A stretch of 64,000 nucleotides of DNA, taken from contig JACAXG010000064.1 in NCBI GenBank assembly GCA_018881555.1, forward strand, positions 2,292,852-2,356,851, given 5' to 3'. Every line of letters starts with the position of its first letter. Within the stretch, counting starts at the first letter, position 1. Both the position numbers and the translations under genes were made by a program. The notes beneath the pieces were generated by a model. It worked only from the letters and a program-made list of their open reading frames with translations. It was not told the origin of the DNA and did no database searches. Positions 19,533 to 32,500 of this stretch are shown here, piece after piece. Source of the DNA: Amblyornis subalaris (Eukaryota > Chordata > Aves > Passeriformes > Ptilonorhynchidae).

Positions 19533-22386
19533 GAGAGCTGGCGTTATTTGTCCTGTTTGCATTGGACCACTTCCATCTTCTGGCAAGGAGGGGCTGGCTT
19601 TGGGGTGAATTTTATCTCACACAGGAGAGATGAGCAGTCTCAAGATGGTCTCAGCTGAGCAGTGAGAGAAATTCAAGCTGTGATTCCCCCCCGTTGTAAC
19701 TGTGAACAACTTGCCTCAAAACAGTAGAGATCCCCATTATCCCCCACTAGCAAGGAGGCTGGGATTCATGCTTGCTGTCTTGAGGCTCCCTAAAGAACCC
19801 CCAGGAGTGATGTTCTGCCATTTCTTTGGTTGTATAAGGATCCCAGAGAGCAGCTTTTGATGGAGGTGCTTCAGTCAAGTGTGTTTAAAAGTCCCTGAGG
19901 CCACCTCAGCACAGGCCTCAGTCACACCATCAGTTATGAACCAGCTCCCACACATAAACCCTTTGGGATGCTGCAGGGGCAAGACAATTCTTCATTGCAT
20001 TTGGATTTTCTCCTTGCTTCTCAGCCCAGCCTTCGTGGGAATGTTTGCCCTCCCAGGAGGACAGGGGTGTGGACTTGGCTGGGAAGCACTGAAGAAATCC
20101 TGGGTTCTCATTTCTCCAATGAGGTGAACACAAGTTGTTTCAAATGTGGTGAGAACACCTTAGCCTATTCCCACTGCTCTTTCCCTCCTGGGGGATGATC
20201 TTGCAAGGAACNATATGAGTTTCTTTGGGTTAGGAAAGAGACTTCTGGCAGTCCTCATCCAACTTTCATAAACCACCTCGAGAATTGCATCTTGTACGCC
20301 ACAACTCTGGGTTGGTCAGCTGTCATCCACTGGGACTGGGTGATCCTGGAAGAGCAGGTTTACTCCTCTTTAATTTTTTAATTGTTGGGGAGATGTTTCC
20401 ACGAGAATCTTAACGAGGAACAAACCAGGAGGATGCTTTGCTGTCAACTGTCACGACCTTTTGCTGTCACTGTGGACTGACCAACACTCCTGAGCATGAG
20501 AGCAGGATTTGGGTCATGTGTTTTCCCTCTGAGTTCTGAGAGACCTTAGTCATGTGTGAATTCATTTCACAGGTGTTCCTTGGAACAGATAAGCATCACT
20601 GGCATTTTTTTAACCCAGGGATGGAGACATTTAGTCTCGACAATGTTATGAGCCAGAGCCAAAGCTCTGCAGACCTGTGGTGAAGCTGTTGATGTGTCAC
20701 TTGTATGCTTAAAGGGTTATGTTAGGGTCTGATGGACTAGGGTTAGGAATGGCACCCCAATGCTTGCTGAAGACACTGGGAATGTTTGGCAGATATGTTT
20801 TGGAGAGGCTTTTTTCCCCCTAGTGACCTGTAACAGGGCCGTTTCATGCTGAGGATCAGGGATGATGAGGCAGAGTAAGACTGGGTGTACAGTGCCTGCA
20901 CAGTAAAATAGGAGAGTCAACAGGGCAGGAAACACACTCTTACAAATGACCATTTTACAAACACATGAAAGGTACCAAGGAAATGAGTATCAGCCAATAG
21001 GGACTGCTCAAGAGGAAATTCTTGGATCAATCAAATTCTCTTTGTGGGAGTTGTTTTGGAAAGGGGAGATGCAGTAGCTGCCATGTGCCTTGGCTCCAGC
21101 AGGGCTTTCATAAGTGATCTTCTAAAGCAGCTAAGGCACAACCCAGATGCTTGTTAACAGGACTTCTGAGAGGGAGGGTGATGGTGAGCTTGGGTCTGCA
21201 GGGTGGATGAATGAGTACAGAGCAGGATTATTCGATCTGCAGGACATGCAGTGTCGTGAAGGACTGAGAAAGGCACTGGAGGATGACAGTGGGATGAAGG
21301 TTGACCTCAGCTTTGTGGGGTAATGGCCTTCCAAAGTGGGATGAGATTCAGTTGGGAGAGCATGGGGTGGAATAAGGCAGGAACATCCAGGTGCACAAAG
21401 ACAGAATGGGGAGCAACCGGTTTGGGCAATGGGTTACAGGCAATGTGAGTCAGGAAATCCACCCTCTGGAGAGAGTAAAGAGCTTACTGGGAGGTGTAAA
21501 CAAACATATCACCTAGCCCGAAACTCAAAGTTTACTACTCAGAAGTGGGGCAGGGTACTTCTGGATCTAAGTCTAGAGTAGGGCAATAGAAAGACCTCAG
21601 AAATCTGACTTAGGTGGAAGGGTATAAAGATCTGTGGTTTTTAGCTGAAGAGAAGAAGCACAATCTCCCTGGGTCATCATGATGGTTTTTGTGACGTAAA
21701 AGGTGGCTGTAAACCAAAAAGAAATGTCAATACTGTCTGTTGAATTTCTATTAAAAATGTATGCTGAATTCTCCTGAGTTTAAATATAGCTCAGCTAATA
21801 GAAAAGGACATTCTTCTGGGAACTGAGATCGCATACACTTAATTAATGATAATGAACACTGCGCAAAGATTTTGACTGCAAGGTATTCCAGCAACACAAC
21901 TCAGTCTGGACATCTCTGATTTAATAAAGGGGTTGCCAAACAGGGGTGGAGGGAAGAACTAATTATATAGACTACAATAACTTCTATTCCTGACTATGTT
22001 CAATATGATATTCACTGTCAGATGAAACCTCTTGGAAATGTTTTTCTTTTATTTTATTAAATCTGTCTCTTTAGTGGCTATTAAAGAAAAACTACATTAT
22101 TCGTTCTGAAATAGCATGTCCAGTAAATGAACTTGTATTTTTCTTTAGGTCTTAAATTCAGTCTGTTATGAATTAATTTGAAGTTCTGACTGGCTTGAGC
22201 AATATGAGGCAATGTTTTGGTAGGGAGGTTGTTTTTCTGCCTGTTTGTGCCCCTGCAGATGTTAATAGATAAATCAGGGTGTGGAGTGTCTGTCCTCATC
22301 GAACAAGTGAAATGGTAAGGACAGGGAGCAGCTGTGCTGAGTACTCTGGTGAATGGTGGGTGGTGCTGCTCTGTAGATACTTATTA

Positions 22387-22640
22387 TAGAATCACAGGAT
22401 GGTTTGGGTTGGAAGGAACCTTAAAGATTATCTTGTTCCAACCCCCCTGCCATGGGCAGGGACACCTTCTACTCTCCCAGGTTGCTCCAAGCCCCATCCA
22501 ACCTGGCCTTGAACACTTCCAAGGATGGGGCAGCCACAACGTCTCTGGGCAAACCTGTTCCAGGGCCTCACCACCCTCGCAGGAAAGAATTTCTTCCTAA
22601 TATCTGATCTAATCCTACCCTCCTTCAGGTTAAAGCCATT
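22387..22640 (-). mobile_element. CR1: CR1 fragment
   Basis: Antisense copy with TAGAATCACAGGATGGTTTG, CCCCCTGCCATGGGCAGGG, AACACTTCCAAGGATGGGGC and CCTCCTTCAGGTTAAAGCC. It is well preserved and ends at the TTAAAGCCATT segment. Confidence 0.95.
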
Positions 22641-23002
22641 AAGCCATAATGAGTGCAAGATCTTCACCAAGGGTGCAACCAAAACCAGCTGGGGTGTGAG
22701 ATCGTGTGAGATCAAGAAACATTCTTGACTGCTATAAGGCTGTTGTCCATAATGAAATAAAGAGGAATGTGAAACGTGGAACCCTGGACCTGCTGCCCAA
22801 ACCCTGCTCAGGTGGTGTCAGCAGAGGAGAGCCCCATGGTGCCCAGTCTCAAGAGCTCGTTGCCATTCTAGGATATGTTGCAGGAGTGTCCAACACCTTC
22901 TGATTAAGGGGGAGCATCTTCAAGCTGTTGTCCAAACCTTTCATAGCCTCACTGAGCAAGTGGCATGTCGGGGCTGAGAGTGGTGGGAAAGGTAGCAGAT
23001 TC
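22641..23002. other. unique non-coding DNA between two CR1 copies
   Basis: Contains a small tandem GTGTGAGATC doublet near 22697-22716. Nothing else recognised. Confidence 0.6.
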
Positions 23003-23102
23003 ATAAAATCGTGGAATCATAGGATGATTTGGGTTGGAAGGGACCTTAAAGATCCTCTAGTTCAACCCCCCCTGCCATGAGCAGGGACACCTTCCACTAG
23101 AT
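23003..23102 (-). mobile_element. CR1: CR1 fragment, very short copy
   Basis: About 100 bases of antisense tail: GGAATCATAGGATGATTTGG, GGGACCTTAAAGATCC and GGGACACCTTCCACTAGA, then abrupt loss of similarity. Same orientation as the copy 360 bases to the left. Confidence 0.93.
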
Positions 23103-25425
23103 TCCTTGGATGTTGGGCTGCTCTGCTGCCAGCCCTTCAGGCAGAACCCAGGAGAACCACACAAGATGACATCCCTTGGATGGGTAAATTGGATGCAACA
23201 GATGAATGGTGTTTAGAAATCAGAAAAAATCATTTTAATACAACTGAGTGTCATCTTTCTGCATGGTTNGATCACATTTGTAAGAGTCTGTTCTCAGTTC
23301 CCACAGCCAGAAGCTCTGATGTCCACCATGATGTAGTGTATTTAGCACTAGGTGTGTGCAGGGAAACAACCAATTTCCCAGGTGCTTTTCTCTCCCTTTG
23401 CTGGTTCTGCTGACTTCACTTGCTGAGCTTCTCTGAGATAAAACAGCAAAGGGAGATGGCTCCAGGCCCTCCTGCATCCCACGTGGCCAGGCACAACAGC
23501 GCTGCTGCGCTCTGGCTTTTGTTTGCCAGTGGTAGTGGAGAGGAGCTGACAGAGCCTTGGCCACATCTGCCTCCTCCTCCTCCTCCCATTCTTCATCTCC
23601 AGGAGCTGGGACTTCCTGTGGTTTGGCAGGAGTTCTGTAAACATGTTCCCCAAAGTGCCTCCCNCTGCCTGCCACCGCCTCACGCTCTTGCAAGAGAGGA
23701 AACACTGCAGCTGGGAATGTGGAAGGGGATTTCCATGGCTTTAATGAGGTCGGCCTCCTTCTCCAATCCATGGGATTCCTCCTGCCGGCCCCGGCCAGCC
23801 CGGAGGGAGATCCTGCCCCACTTGGTGTAGGGCTGGGACAGCGCCCAAATGGCACCAGGGGTGGTTCCCAGAGTGGGGCNGCTCAGCTGGCTCCATCCCA
23901 GTTTTCCAGCTTCGTGGCCACCCTCCAAGGGTTTTGGTTCTCCTCCTTTAGCAAGGGAATGGGAGGGCCAAGCAGTCCTTGGAGGAGAGGGCGTGTGAAG
24001 GAGACCTTGAGCCAGAGCACCCTGGCTGCCCTACAACAGGGGGCTGATCCCTGTACCTCTGTGCTGCCGCCTCTGGCTCCAGTCCCCTCTGAGGACCCAT
24101 TCCCTGGCCATGCACGTGTGTGTGGTACAGAACATTGAATTCCACACAGCTGTGCTATCTTCTTACTAAATTAGGGCTGCATCCCAATGAGGACTCGTCT
24201 CCAAACCCTATCGCCTCCCTGAGCCTGCCCAAGCATGAGCAGTGCTGGCTGGCACGCGGCAGGGACAGCAAGGAGTTAAAATCTGCATCTTGGACCACCT
24301 CAGGAGTCCTGGGTATGCTGGGTTATAGCCAAAGATCCACCCCTGTCCTGCAAGGCCTTGGGGGCNTGGATATTGCTCCTATCCCAGCTCTTCCAGGCTG
24401 AGATATCGGATCCCAGGCTGTGGGCATTTCTCCTGGCACTGAAAGCATCCCCAGGTGCCTGCCTGGTGTGACCTCCTGAGATCCCCCAGCTTAAATCACC
24501 AGTCCTGGGGTGAGGGGGGAATGGGCTGGACGTGACTTTCCCATGTGGGGACCAAGAGAGGGGGACAGGCAGTAAATGCAGTGCATGGGTGACATCTAAT
24601 GTCATATTGGGGTAACACAGGCTGAGTTTTCCAAATTATCCTACTAATTGTGGNGTTTTTGGAGCAAGCAGGATGATCAGGCCCATCTGGCTCTAAAGGG
24701 GCACCTTCTTTCCCAGGAGTTTATAAGTTTGAACCCTCCCATCTTCAAAACATTTTGAAAAGTTGAAAAGGCACTTCAAAGGCTTTGTACTTAATATGTT
24801 AATCTATAAATGACTTTGTACTTGGAAAGCTGAGGTTGTACTTTGAAATAAANCATTTTTGAAGTACTGTAAGGGAAATTTCAAGATTGGAGATATTTTG
24901 ATTGAATAAATACACTTTTCAGGCACTAAGATTTGACTTTTTGCCTTGCTTTGTGAGGGTATGTGCATGAATGCATATATTCATATATAAGTATTTAACT
25001 TACAAAACTGTTGCAAGAGGGGAAAGAACTGTGAAAGAGAATTCCTTCACACTGCCTCTTCCTGTGGAATAGCTCCTTGTCTTTACTGCTACCACATTGG
25101 AATATGTCCAGGCCAAGGACTGTTCCCGTCTCCCTGCTCCATTGGTTCTCCACAGACAGACNGTAATCAGCAAGTCTATTTTCCTTCAACTGTCTAATTG
25201 GGGAGTGCAATTAAATTTGAGCTTTGATTTCCAGCCTGCACTTGGCCTGTACTTTGCTATTTCTCTTTCAAACCCGAAGAAAGCCTTTTATCAGTCTGCA
25301 GGCTCTGGTGGCGTCACGGTGATGTGGGATGCCCACCTCTGGAACATCCTCTGGGAAAGGCCCTGCAGAGGCTGGAGCTCTGCAGGTTGCAAACAACAGC
25401 ATGTTCTGGATCATACTGTAATTTT
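23103..25425. other. unique non-coding DNA
   Basis: Overlapping frames of 78-206 codons occur on both strands between 23235 and 24145, each broken by one or more Ns. Their coexistence on both strands reflects local G+C richness and does not point to a gene. No domain recognised. Confidence 0.45.
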
Positions 25426-25495
25426 ACAGAATCATAGAATAATTTAGGTTGTAAGGGACCTTAAAAGTCATTTAGTTACAACACCCCNGCCATGG
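25426..25495 (-). mobile_element. CR1: CR1 fragment, about 70 bases
   Basis: ACAGAATCATAGAATAATTT, then GGACCTTAAAAGTCATTTAG and CCCNGCCATGG. It is more diverged than its neighbours. Confidence 0.85.
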
Positions 25496-28400
25496 GATCA
25501 ACCATTTCTGGTTGAGCTTGCACAGATCTGTTGACCCAGCAGCCTCTCCTGATGTGAAAACTGAGGGTGACAGAGAAGCTGTTGTTCTCCCAGGCAGAGA
25601 AATGTTTATTTGGACACATCATAGCTTGGATCCTCTATTTTGCAACACATCTGTGTTCATGAAAGGCCTGTCTGCCACCAGAAGTTCCTGTTCCACAGAT
25701 TTGTTAATGACCCTNTCTCTGACCCTTACCTAAACCATTCCTTTTTTTTAGCCAGGACCTGATTTTTGTCCAGAAGGTACAGGGCACTCCTTGACTCTTG
25801 CTCCTTAGGCCAAATTCTTCCTTCTCTTTCCCTCCTTTGAAAACCAAATCGTTTCCCCCATCCTTCCTNCACCAGCCTGGATCCATTCCCAGTTCCCTGC
25901 TCCCAGAACATGGCTCCAGGTGCTGCACCAGAGCCACCACGATGCTGGTGTGACCACACTGGATTTNCAGGGTAAATCAAAGGGTGAATGGGGCTCTACA
26001 GCTAAACTCAGGCACTCTATCAGCCTGGAATAACGGGAATAACTTTTTTCCCCCTTTTTCCCAGCATACCATGTTGGGAGGGAGGCTGGAGCCTTCACTT
26101 TCCCGGAGGCTGTTGGAGAGCTAAATTAATTNGTTAATGTTTGTATTTTCAGAACTTGCTGCAGCGCCTCGAGGAGTCACTTAGAGCCCCATCAGTGGCT
26201 CACTGATGCCGTGGCTCTTTGAGTCCGGGAAAACGAGCACCATTAGGACCACAGCAAACCCCGACTGTTCCTCTCCTGCATAATGATAGTAATTAGTGCT
26301 GGCTGGCACTTGGCAAGCATTAGTTAATTACTCCTCAGAGCTTCCTCCGGGAGGAGAGCTGCTATTTTTAGTGTGTCTTACACAGAGAGAAACTGAGGCA
26401 GCAGGTTGAAGGTTGTGGAAGGAGGGAGGGTGATGGGGACAGAGGCCAGCACTGCGACTGCAGCCCCGAACATGCCCAGAGCTGCTCCCTTTGCCCCTCA
26501 GTCCGCTGAGACACGTTTGAGTTGCACAATCGAATCACATAATTCCTAATGCCACAAGGTTTGTTTGGATTGGAAGCAGCGTTTTTTTATTTCAAAATGG
26601 GGCATTTGCCTTAACCCACCAAACAAAACTTTTTTTTTTTTTCGCCTCCAAACTGGCCATTTTTGGAAAATGAAAATCAAGGATATTTTTGTCTCTCCCA
26701 TTGCNGCTCTCTTATTCCGCCTTTTCAAGGCAAAACTGAATAAATTGAGAAAAGGACACAACTAAAAATGTCCAAACGCACACACACAAAAAGGGGTCTA
26801 TAAATGTTTCATGTGCAGAAGGTCATTGGGATGCAAACCCCTGTTCTCCTAAAGCTCACAGACTGAAATCAGCTATAAAGTTGCTTAATTCTTCCCTGAT
26901 GGTTTTTACAGCTCCAATATTTTGAAAGACAAGTATGGGNTTTTTTTTGAAGCCAATAATTTCTTGCTCCTTACCTGGGTTTATTCATTGTGTTTTTACT
27001 GTCCCATAAAGTCCCTTAGATGCTGGAAAGATGTCTGGTAGATTTGTCTAGGTAAGTGCAGGAAATAGAAACACTCCTGCTTTGTGAAGATGCCAAGCAC
27101 AATGCTGTTGTGTAATTTTACTGNTAGTTTTGCAATATATGAGTTTTTTCTGGTACGTCCAACTTTTAGGACCCTCTAACCCATTATATTCTCAGGCTTC
27201 ATGATCAAAAATAAGTTCTAGTTGAGAAATACAAGCTGGAAATANAGCAGAAAGCCAAGGGTAAGATACCAAGGTTGTTGCTGCTGCTGTTTTTGTTATT
27301 ACTATTCATAAATGTCAAATNCTCTTGTGGTTTTCAAGCAGGGCATGTGGGTTTTAAGGCCTGACTCAGGATTTTTCAGTGTCTGGAGCTGACTGGAATG
27401 CCTCTGAGTGCCAGTCACCACAGTGGGAGCAGTCAGCACAACCAAGCACAGGTTTTAGCTTCCATCAGTTCATTTCTTTCTTGGCCCAGAGGTTGATAAA
27501 TATGANATTGCTGATCATTAATAAAACATGTAAATCCTAGGGTTCATATAAATCTGAAAAATTTCCACTGACCTGGGCTTGTTTACCAACAGGCAGCCTT
27601 AAATGGGGCTGCTACTTATTTCCAAAAGAAAGATTTTCTATAAAATTAGTTTTTCAGTTAATGAACAGCCTATGGCATTTTGCTGAAATTCTACGCCCCC
27701 ATCAGGCAAACAGAGTTGGGATTCAGTGTAAATATGTATCTGCTNTCTGCTTTCTGAGGCATTCATGTCTCTGGTGCACAAGTATCTGCCAAAACCCTGG
27801 AATCAAACATCTGCCTCCTCAAGAAAAAAACGAGGCCAAGCAGGGAGCCAATGATTTCATTTTCCTTGTAAATGACCCATCTCTTTTTGGTGTGCTGCAA
27901 AAATCCATCAGACCTGAACATCTTCATGGAACATCCCCAAATCACGACCTTAGTCCTGAATCCTCTGAGTTGACCTCGTGAGGGATTTCGAGGGTCCTGT
28001 TAGTGCTGATAAAATCCTGAGGGAAGGCGAGGAAGGTGCAAAGCCATCCCCCTGGAGAGCAGGCACATCCCTGACTCCCCAAGGGTTGGTTTTTCTCCTG
28101 CCTGGAAAACATCTTGCCTGTTTTGCTCTCTTCCCCTCCCTCCCCATTCAAGTTTCTTGCTGGAATTGAGGTTATTTTCCCAGTTTGTCCTATGTACCTT
28201 GGTATCTGCCTATGCAGGGCTTGGCTGGGAAGAGGTCACAGCTTGTGGCTGTGATGTGACAGCTCCTGTCTGCCTTCATCCTCAGTCAACACCACCACTG
28301 TACCTCTCTGGAGTGCCAGCAGTCCTTCCTGGACACTCCTCCCTCTGTGCCTTCCCAGATTTCCAAGATCTTTTGGCAGCACAGTCCTGATGGGGACAGT

Positions 28401-28668
28401 CACCATTTGTCTGCTGAGCTAAATTCTGAGGTAAAGTCAGACCAGGAGGGCCGGAAAGAGCAGCTGCTGGGATGCTCTGCAGTTGGTGAATACCTGGGAA
28501 AACCTGCTGTNCGAATCTTTTCCTTCTCCCAGGGCTGAGCTGCAGGGCTGGTGGGGGGAAAATGTCACTTTTCTGCCTTAAATGGTTTCTTTTCTTGTGC
28601 ATGAACAGAGGTTGTGAGCATCCAGGCTNTCACTGTCTATGCAGACAAGTGTGTTTACATGGGCAGAC
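25496..28668. other. unique non-coding DNA
   Basis: Holds the candidate element or exon at 26100-26400 and several AT-rich stretches. No CR1 seen. T/A homopolymers lie at 26630-26642 and 26940-26949, and a CA-rich run lies near 26779. Confidence 0.45.
26100..26400. promoter_or_regulatory. candidate conserved element, possibly containing a small terminal exon
   Basis: A plus-strand splice-acceptor-like TTTGTATTTTCAG ends at 26152. It is followed by 17 open codons (26153-26203), N-LLQRLEESLRAPSVAH, and a TGA stop at 26204-26206. Downstream lie TAATTAG (26290-26296), CACTTG (26307-26312, an NKX2-type site in reverse) and TTAATTA (26324-26330). Either reading, exon or enhancer, is conjecture. 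A 17-codon open stretch arises easily by chance. Confidence 0.2.
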
Positions 28669-28913
28669 AGTGATAGGACAAGGGGAATGGTTTTAAGCTG
28701 AAAGAGGAGAGATTTAGATTAGATGTTAGGAAGAAATTCTTTCCTGTGAGAGTGCTGAGGCNCTGGAACATNTTGTCCAGAGAAGCTGTGGCTGCCCCAN
28801 CCCTGGAAGGAGCAACCTGATCTGGTGAAAGGTGTCCCTGCCCATGGTGAGGGGTTGGAACTGGATNGTGTTTGAAGGTCNCTTCCAACCCAAACCATTC
28901 TATGATTCTATGA
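28669..28913 (+). mobile_element. CR1: CR1 fragment with internal deletion
   Basis: AGTGATAGGACAAGGGGAAT through GGAAGAAATTCTTTCCTGTG and the tail CCATTCTATGATTCTATGA. The segment normally joining CCCTGGAAG to GAGCAACCTG (TGTTCAAGGCCAGG and following, about 30 bases) is missing at about 28808. Several Ns fall within this copy. Confidence 0.95.
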
Positions 28914-29402
28914 CTTTCAATAAGAAATTTATCCATTTGCAGACCTTCTGCACTGTGGTGTCTTTACCTCTGCCCTACACTACACCAGGAAGCCTCCAGA
29001 CTGGGCTGATCTTTCCCAGGANAAAGTTATGGTCCAAGAAACTTCATTTCTCTCAGGAAATTCTCCCCTAGAGACTGTTTTAATCTTGCAGAAGGTACTT
29101 GCAGCTCCATAAGGGAGAAGATCTGGGACTAAACTCCCCACTGAGAAGAGNGTTTGACCTGTCAGCTGAGGGGTGGCAGCTGGTTCTGCCCCCTCCAGTG
29201 CACAAAGGTCTCANTAAAGGACCCATGCTGGAGGGTGGAATGAATTGGCATAATGCTGTTATCAGCTTATCAGGTTTCTTTAAACTCATTTCCTTCCAGC
29301 CCATAAGCAGAGAGAGGCTAAAACACTATTTGAAATGTTATTTTGCAAAGTTATTTTCTAATTCAGTATTTGTTTATTTTTCTTCTCCACGGTCCCAGAG
29401 AC
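28914..29402. other. unique non-coding DNA
   Basis: No gene or repeat recognised between two plus-strand CR1 copies. Confidence 0.55.
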
Positions 29403-29502
29403 AGCAACCTGGTGTAGTGGAAGGTGTCTCTGCCCATGACAGGGAGGTTGGAACGAGATGACCTTTAAGGTCCCTTCCAACACAAACCATTCTGTGATTC
29501 TG
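29403..29502 (+). mobile_element. CR1: CR1 fragment (last 100 bases)
   Basis: AGCAACCTGGTGTAGTGGAA through AAGGTCCCTTCCAACAC and CCATTCTGTGATTCTGTAA. Confidence 0.93.
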
Positions 29503-32500
29503 TAAATAAGAATTACAGTAATGGCTTTTCTTACTGCAAAAGGAGCCTGCCTCTATCTCTGTTCAGATGGAATGACTTTTATTGCTTTTATTTATTTTTT
29601 ACACATCTATTTGGGTGTAGAGATAATCCTCAGACACAATCTGTCCAATTCTCCCTTGCATATTTCTTAGTTTTTACCAATANGTTTCTCAGAAGCTGCT
29701 GAATGTAAATCAGAATTCCCCAGCACATTTTTTTTTGTTATCTCCAAGAAATAAGAACCAGTCCCTTGATATGGAAATCCAGGTATCTTGTTAAAGATAA
29801 GGACACCTCTCATAGAAATAACGTCCTTATTTATTTTAGGTGGAATATAAGACTAACAGTAGGAAAAAAAAAAGGAAAAAATGTGTACGACAGACAGTGT
29901 TTGGGTTACAAAATGAGTGTGCCAGTGCTTAATATTAAGTTCCATTTATGGATTGCCCTGGTGAATCTGCAAGGTGTTTTTTTGTCTCCACAGCCCTGTC
30001 TCAGAGGCGCAGTGGGGGTTTCCAGGCTGTTGCCGGGGNATTGTGCGTCGGGCAAACCGAGGCTGCGTTCGCGTGTAGGTGAACCGCAGCCCGGGCTTAT
30101 TCCCAGAGCAGGTTCAGGGATTCGGCAATTCCAGCTGTTCTGGAAGGGGGACAAACTTTGGCAGGCAGGCCCTGGCTGGCTGCCCAGCGGCGGGGCAGGG
30201 TGGACGTCAGCAGTTTTGGTTCAGGGAGGAAGGTCGTGTGAAACTGCTCTGCCCACCCTCGCTGCCTCCGCGGCCGAGCCCAGGCACCCGCAGCCNAGGG
30301 CACAGCTCCCCCCGCGCCCTGCCCGGGATTCACATCCTGCCCTGGGAGCCTGCTCCGTGCAGGGAGAGCTGCTGGTGGCTGGGCTGGGTGAGCACTGACC
30401 TACCCCACAGAGCACGGGCTGACCTGCTCTCAGGGGACACCCTTCGCCGGGCACCTCTCTGGGGCAGGGCGGCTCTCAGGGTGGTCCTGCACAGCCTTCG
30501 CCTTCCCCAGGAAGGTCTTTCCTCCTCCAGTTTCACAACACTGGGTGGGTGGGTGAGTGCCTGCCAGTTNGGTTCCCATTTTCCCCTGTTTTCCAGGAGG
30601 TTTCACTGCTAAGCCAGCAGGCACGGCCTCTTTTTGCTGCTTTGCCAGGTGTTGGTGGTCATGGCTCGGAGCATGGAAGGGATGCAGAANGGCAGAGCAG
30701 CTGCAGGATGGGTTTGATGAGCAGCATACAGGGGATGCTTGCCGAGGTTCCTCTGTGGTTGCAAGGCTTGTCGGACATGTTCAAGAGAAGAACTTTGGGA
30801 AGTGTGTAGCCATCCATCATCCCTGGGTGAGTTCTGGTTACCCAGCAGTGCAGAGCCCTGCCTTTTTCTCAGATGAAGGTGGGAAGCTGAAGAAACCCCA
30901 TCTCTTTCCTCCAAAATAGCTATTTTTCTGTTTTATTAACTCACTACCCCCAGTTTATTGCCCAGTAAGAGGGAGAGTGCTCTCCTTTTCCTCCTTTAAT
31001 TACCCAAATTAACTTTATTTGCCAAATAAACCTTTGCAATGAAAACACAAACCACCTTTNATAGAGATTTCCACACCTAAAAGCTGATCTATGATCCAAT
31101 AAAAAACATGCAAACATTTAGTCAACATTATTGTTATTTTTGCCATGTAAAGAAAGATGTTTGACGTCTCTTGTTTGGAGNTGAAGAGTGGGAGACACCC
31201 AGATCAACCCCTCAAAGTGTGAAGGTGACCTGACTCTATAATGCAGGCATCTCCATCTCTTCCCAGGTTGTTTTCCTGCTGTTGCAGTCAACGGAGCTTG
31301 GGCAAATCTCACCTTTGGGCTGGCAGGATGGAGATATCAAGCAGTGGGGAGTCAGCTCCAGGGGGGCTGATGGGTGACCCCCACCCCACTGCTTGGCATC
31401 AGTGAGCCACAGTCAGGAATTTCCCCTTCTCCTTCCTATTTCTGGTCCCCACATTCTCCATAAGAAAAAAGGCCACATTTCAGCAGATTCATGTGGATGA
31501 GTGCTGGAGCTGTGGGGTTGTCTCTGAAGATTGCACTCTTATAGATGGCATTTTTTTTCCTTTTGTTCAAATTTGAAAGCTCAGATCTCAGGGCTCTGTC
31601 CCCTCCTTGAGCTATTTTGGTGAGAGGCTCTTAACTGCTTTTCTTCTTATCTGAAATTTAGTATACACCATAAGCTTCTGGGCCACAAAAGATGCACAGG
31701 CACTCAGAAAAGCTGCCAGCCACAAACCCCTGAGCTCCAGCTCCTCCCCTCTGAGCTCCCAGCAGTGCCTTTCCTTGCCACAATATCCTTTTGCATATGA
31801 CAGAGATAAGATTTTTTTTTCTTAGTAATTTTTTACCTATCATTAAAGTGGATTTTGGCATCACTCCAGCCATCGAACTGATAATTTTTCACTATTTTAT
31901 AAGACAAAATGCTTTCCAGAGGGAGGGGTTAGTTCATGTGCCAGTACATTGGAAAAACTTCTTCCTGCCAGGAACTGTTTTTTCCCAGGACAGAAATTCA
32001 ACAATACCAGACTTTTGTTTNCAAGTTGTTTGGTTTTTTTTTCATGTCCATCATCCAGCACTCCCTCAAGCTCACCTTAACCTCCAGCATAACCCACAGA
32101 TGGGTCTGGCCTGGTTTTCATGTCACTGATGCCCATTTGATGCTGACTGTGCAAATCTCGTGTTCTTCTTTACTGAGANAAAGGAGAAGCGTGGTTTTTA
32201 TGCTCTGACTTCTCCCCCACTGTGTTAGGAGGCCATGCTGGGTATCCTAGACTGCTCTGTGAAGCAAGGAAGTGACAGCAATTACCTCAGCCATGTGCTG
32301 GAGGCCTGCTNACCCTTCTGAATCCCAGAGGTAGTTCCCAAAACCTTCCCCTCAGGGTCCTGCCTCTCCATCACTGTCTTGCTCCGCAGTTATTTCTGTC
32401 ATGTCAGAGCTCTGAGCACTGCCCCAGGATCAGAAGAGAGGTGTTTTAATCATATTTTTTGCTGGTGAAAATATAGTAGAGGATTTGTTTTAATTTTTAA

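Larger units (their letters stand above)
17282..22386. other. unique non-coding DNA
   Basis: Free of CR1 for more than 5 kb, the cleanest long interval in the window. AT-rich complex blocks lie at 17385-17600 and 19225-19460. No frame shows a domain, and the longest (minus 18386-18829) is overlapped by frames on both strands. Confidence 0.5.

Noticed and set aside
23235..24145. Several overlapping frames up to 206 codons on both strands
   Set aside because: Coexisting on both strands with Ns; explained by local G+C content.
29766..30398. 210-codon plus-strand frame
   Set aside because: Contains two Ns, crosses an abrupt composition change and resembles no protein family I know.
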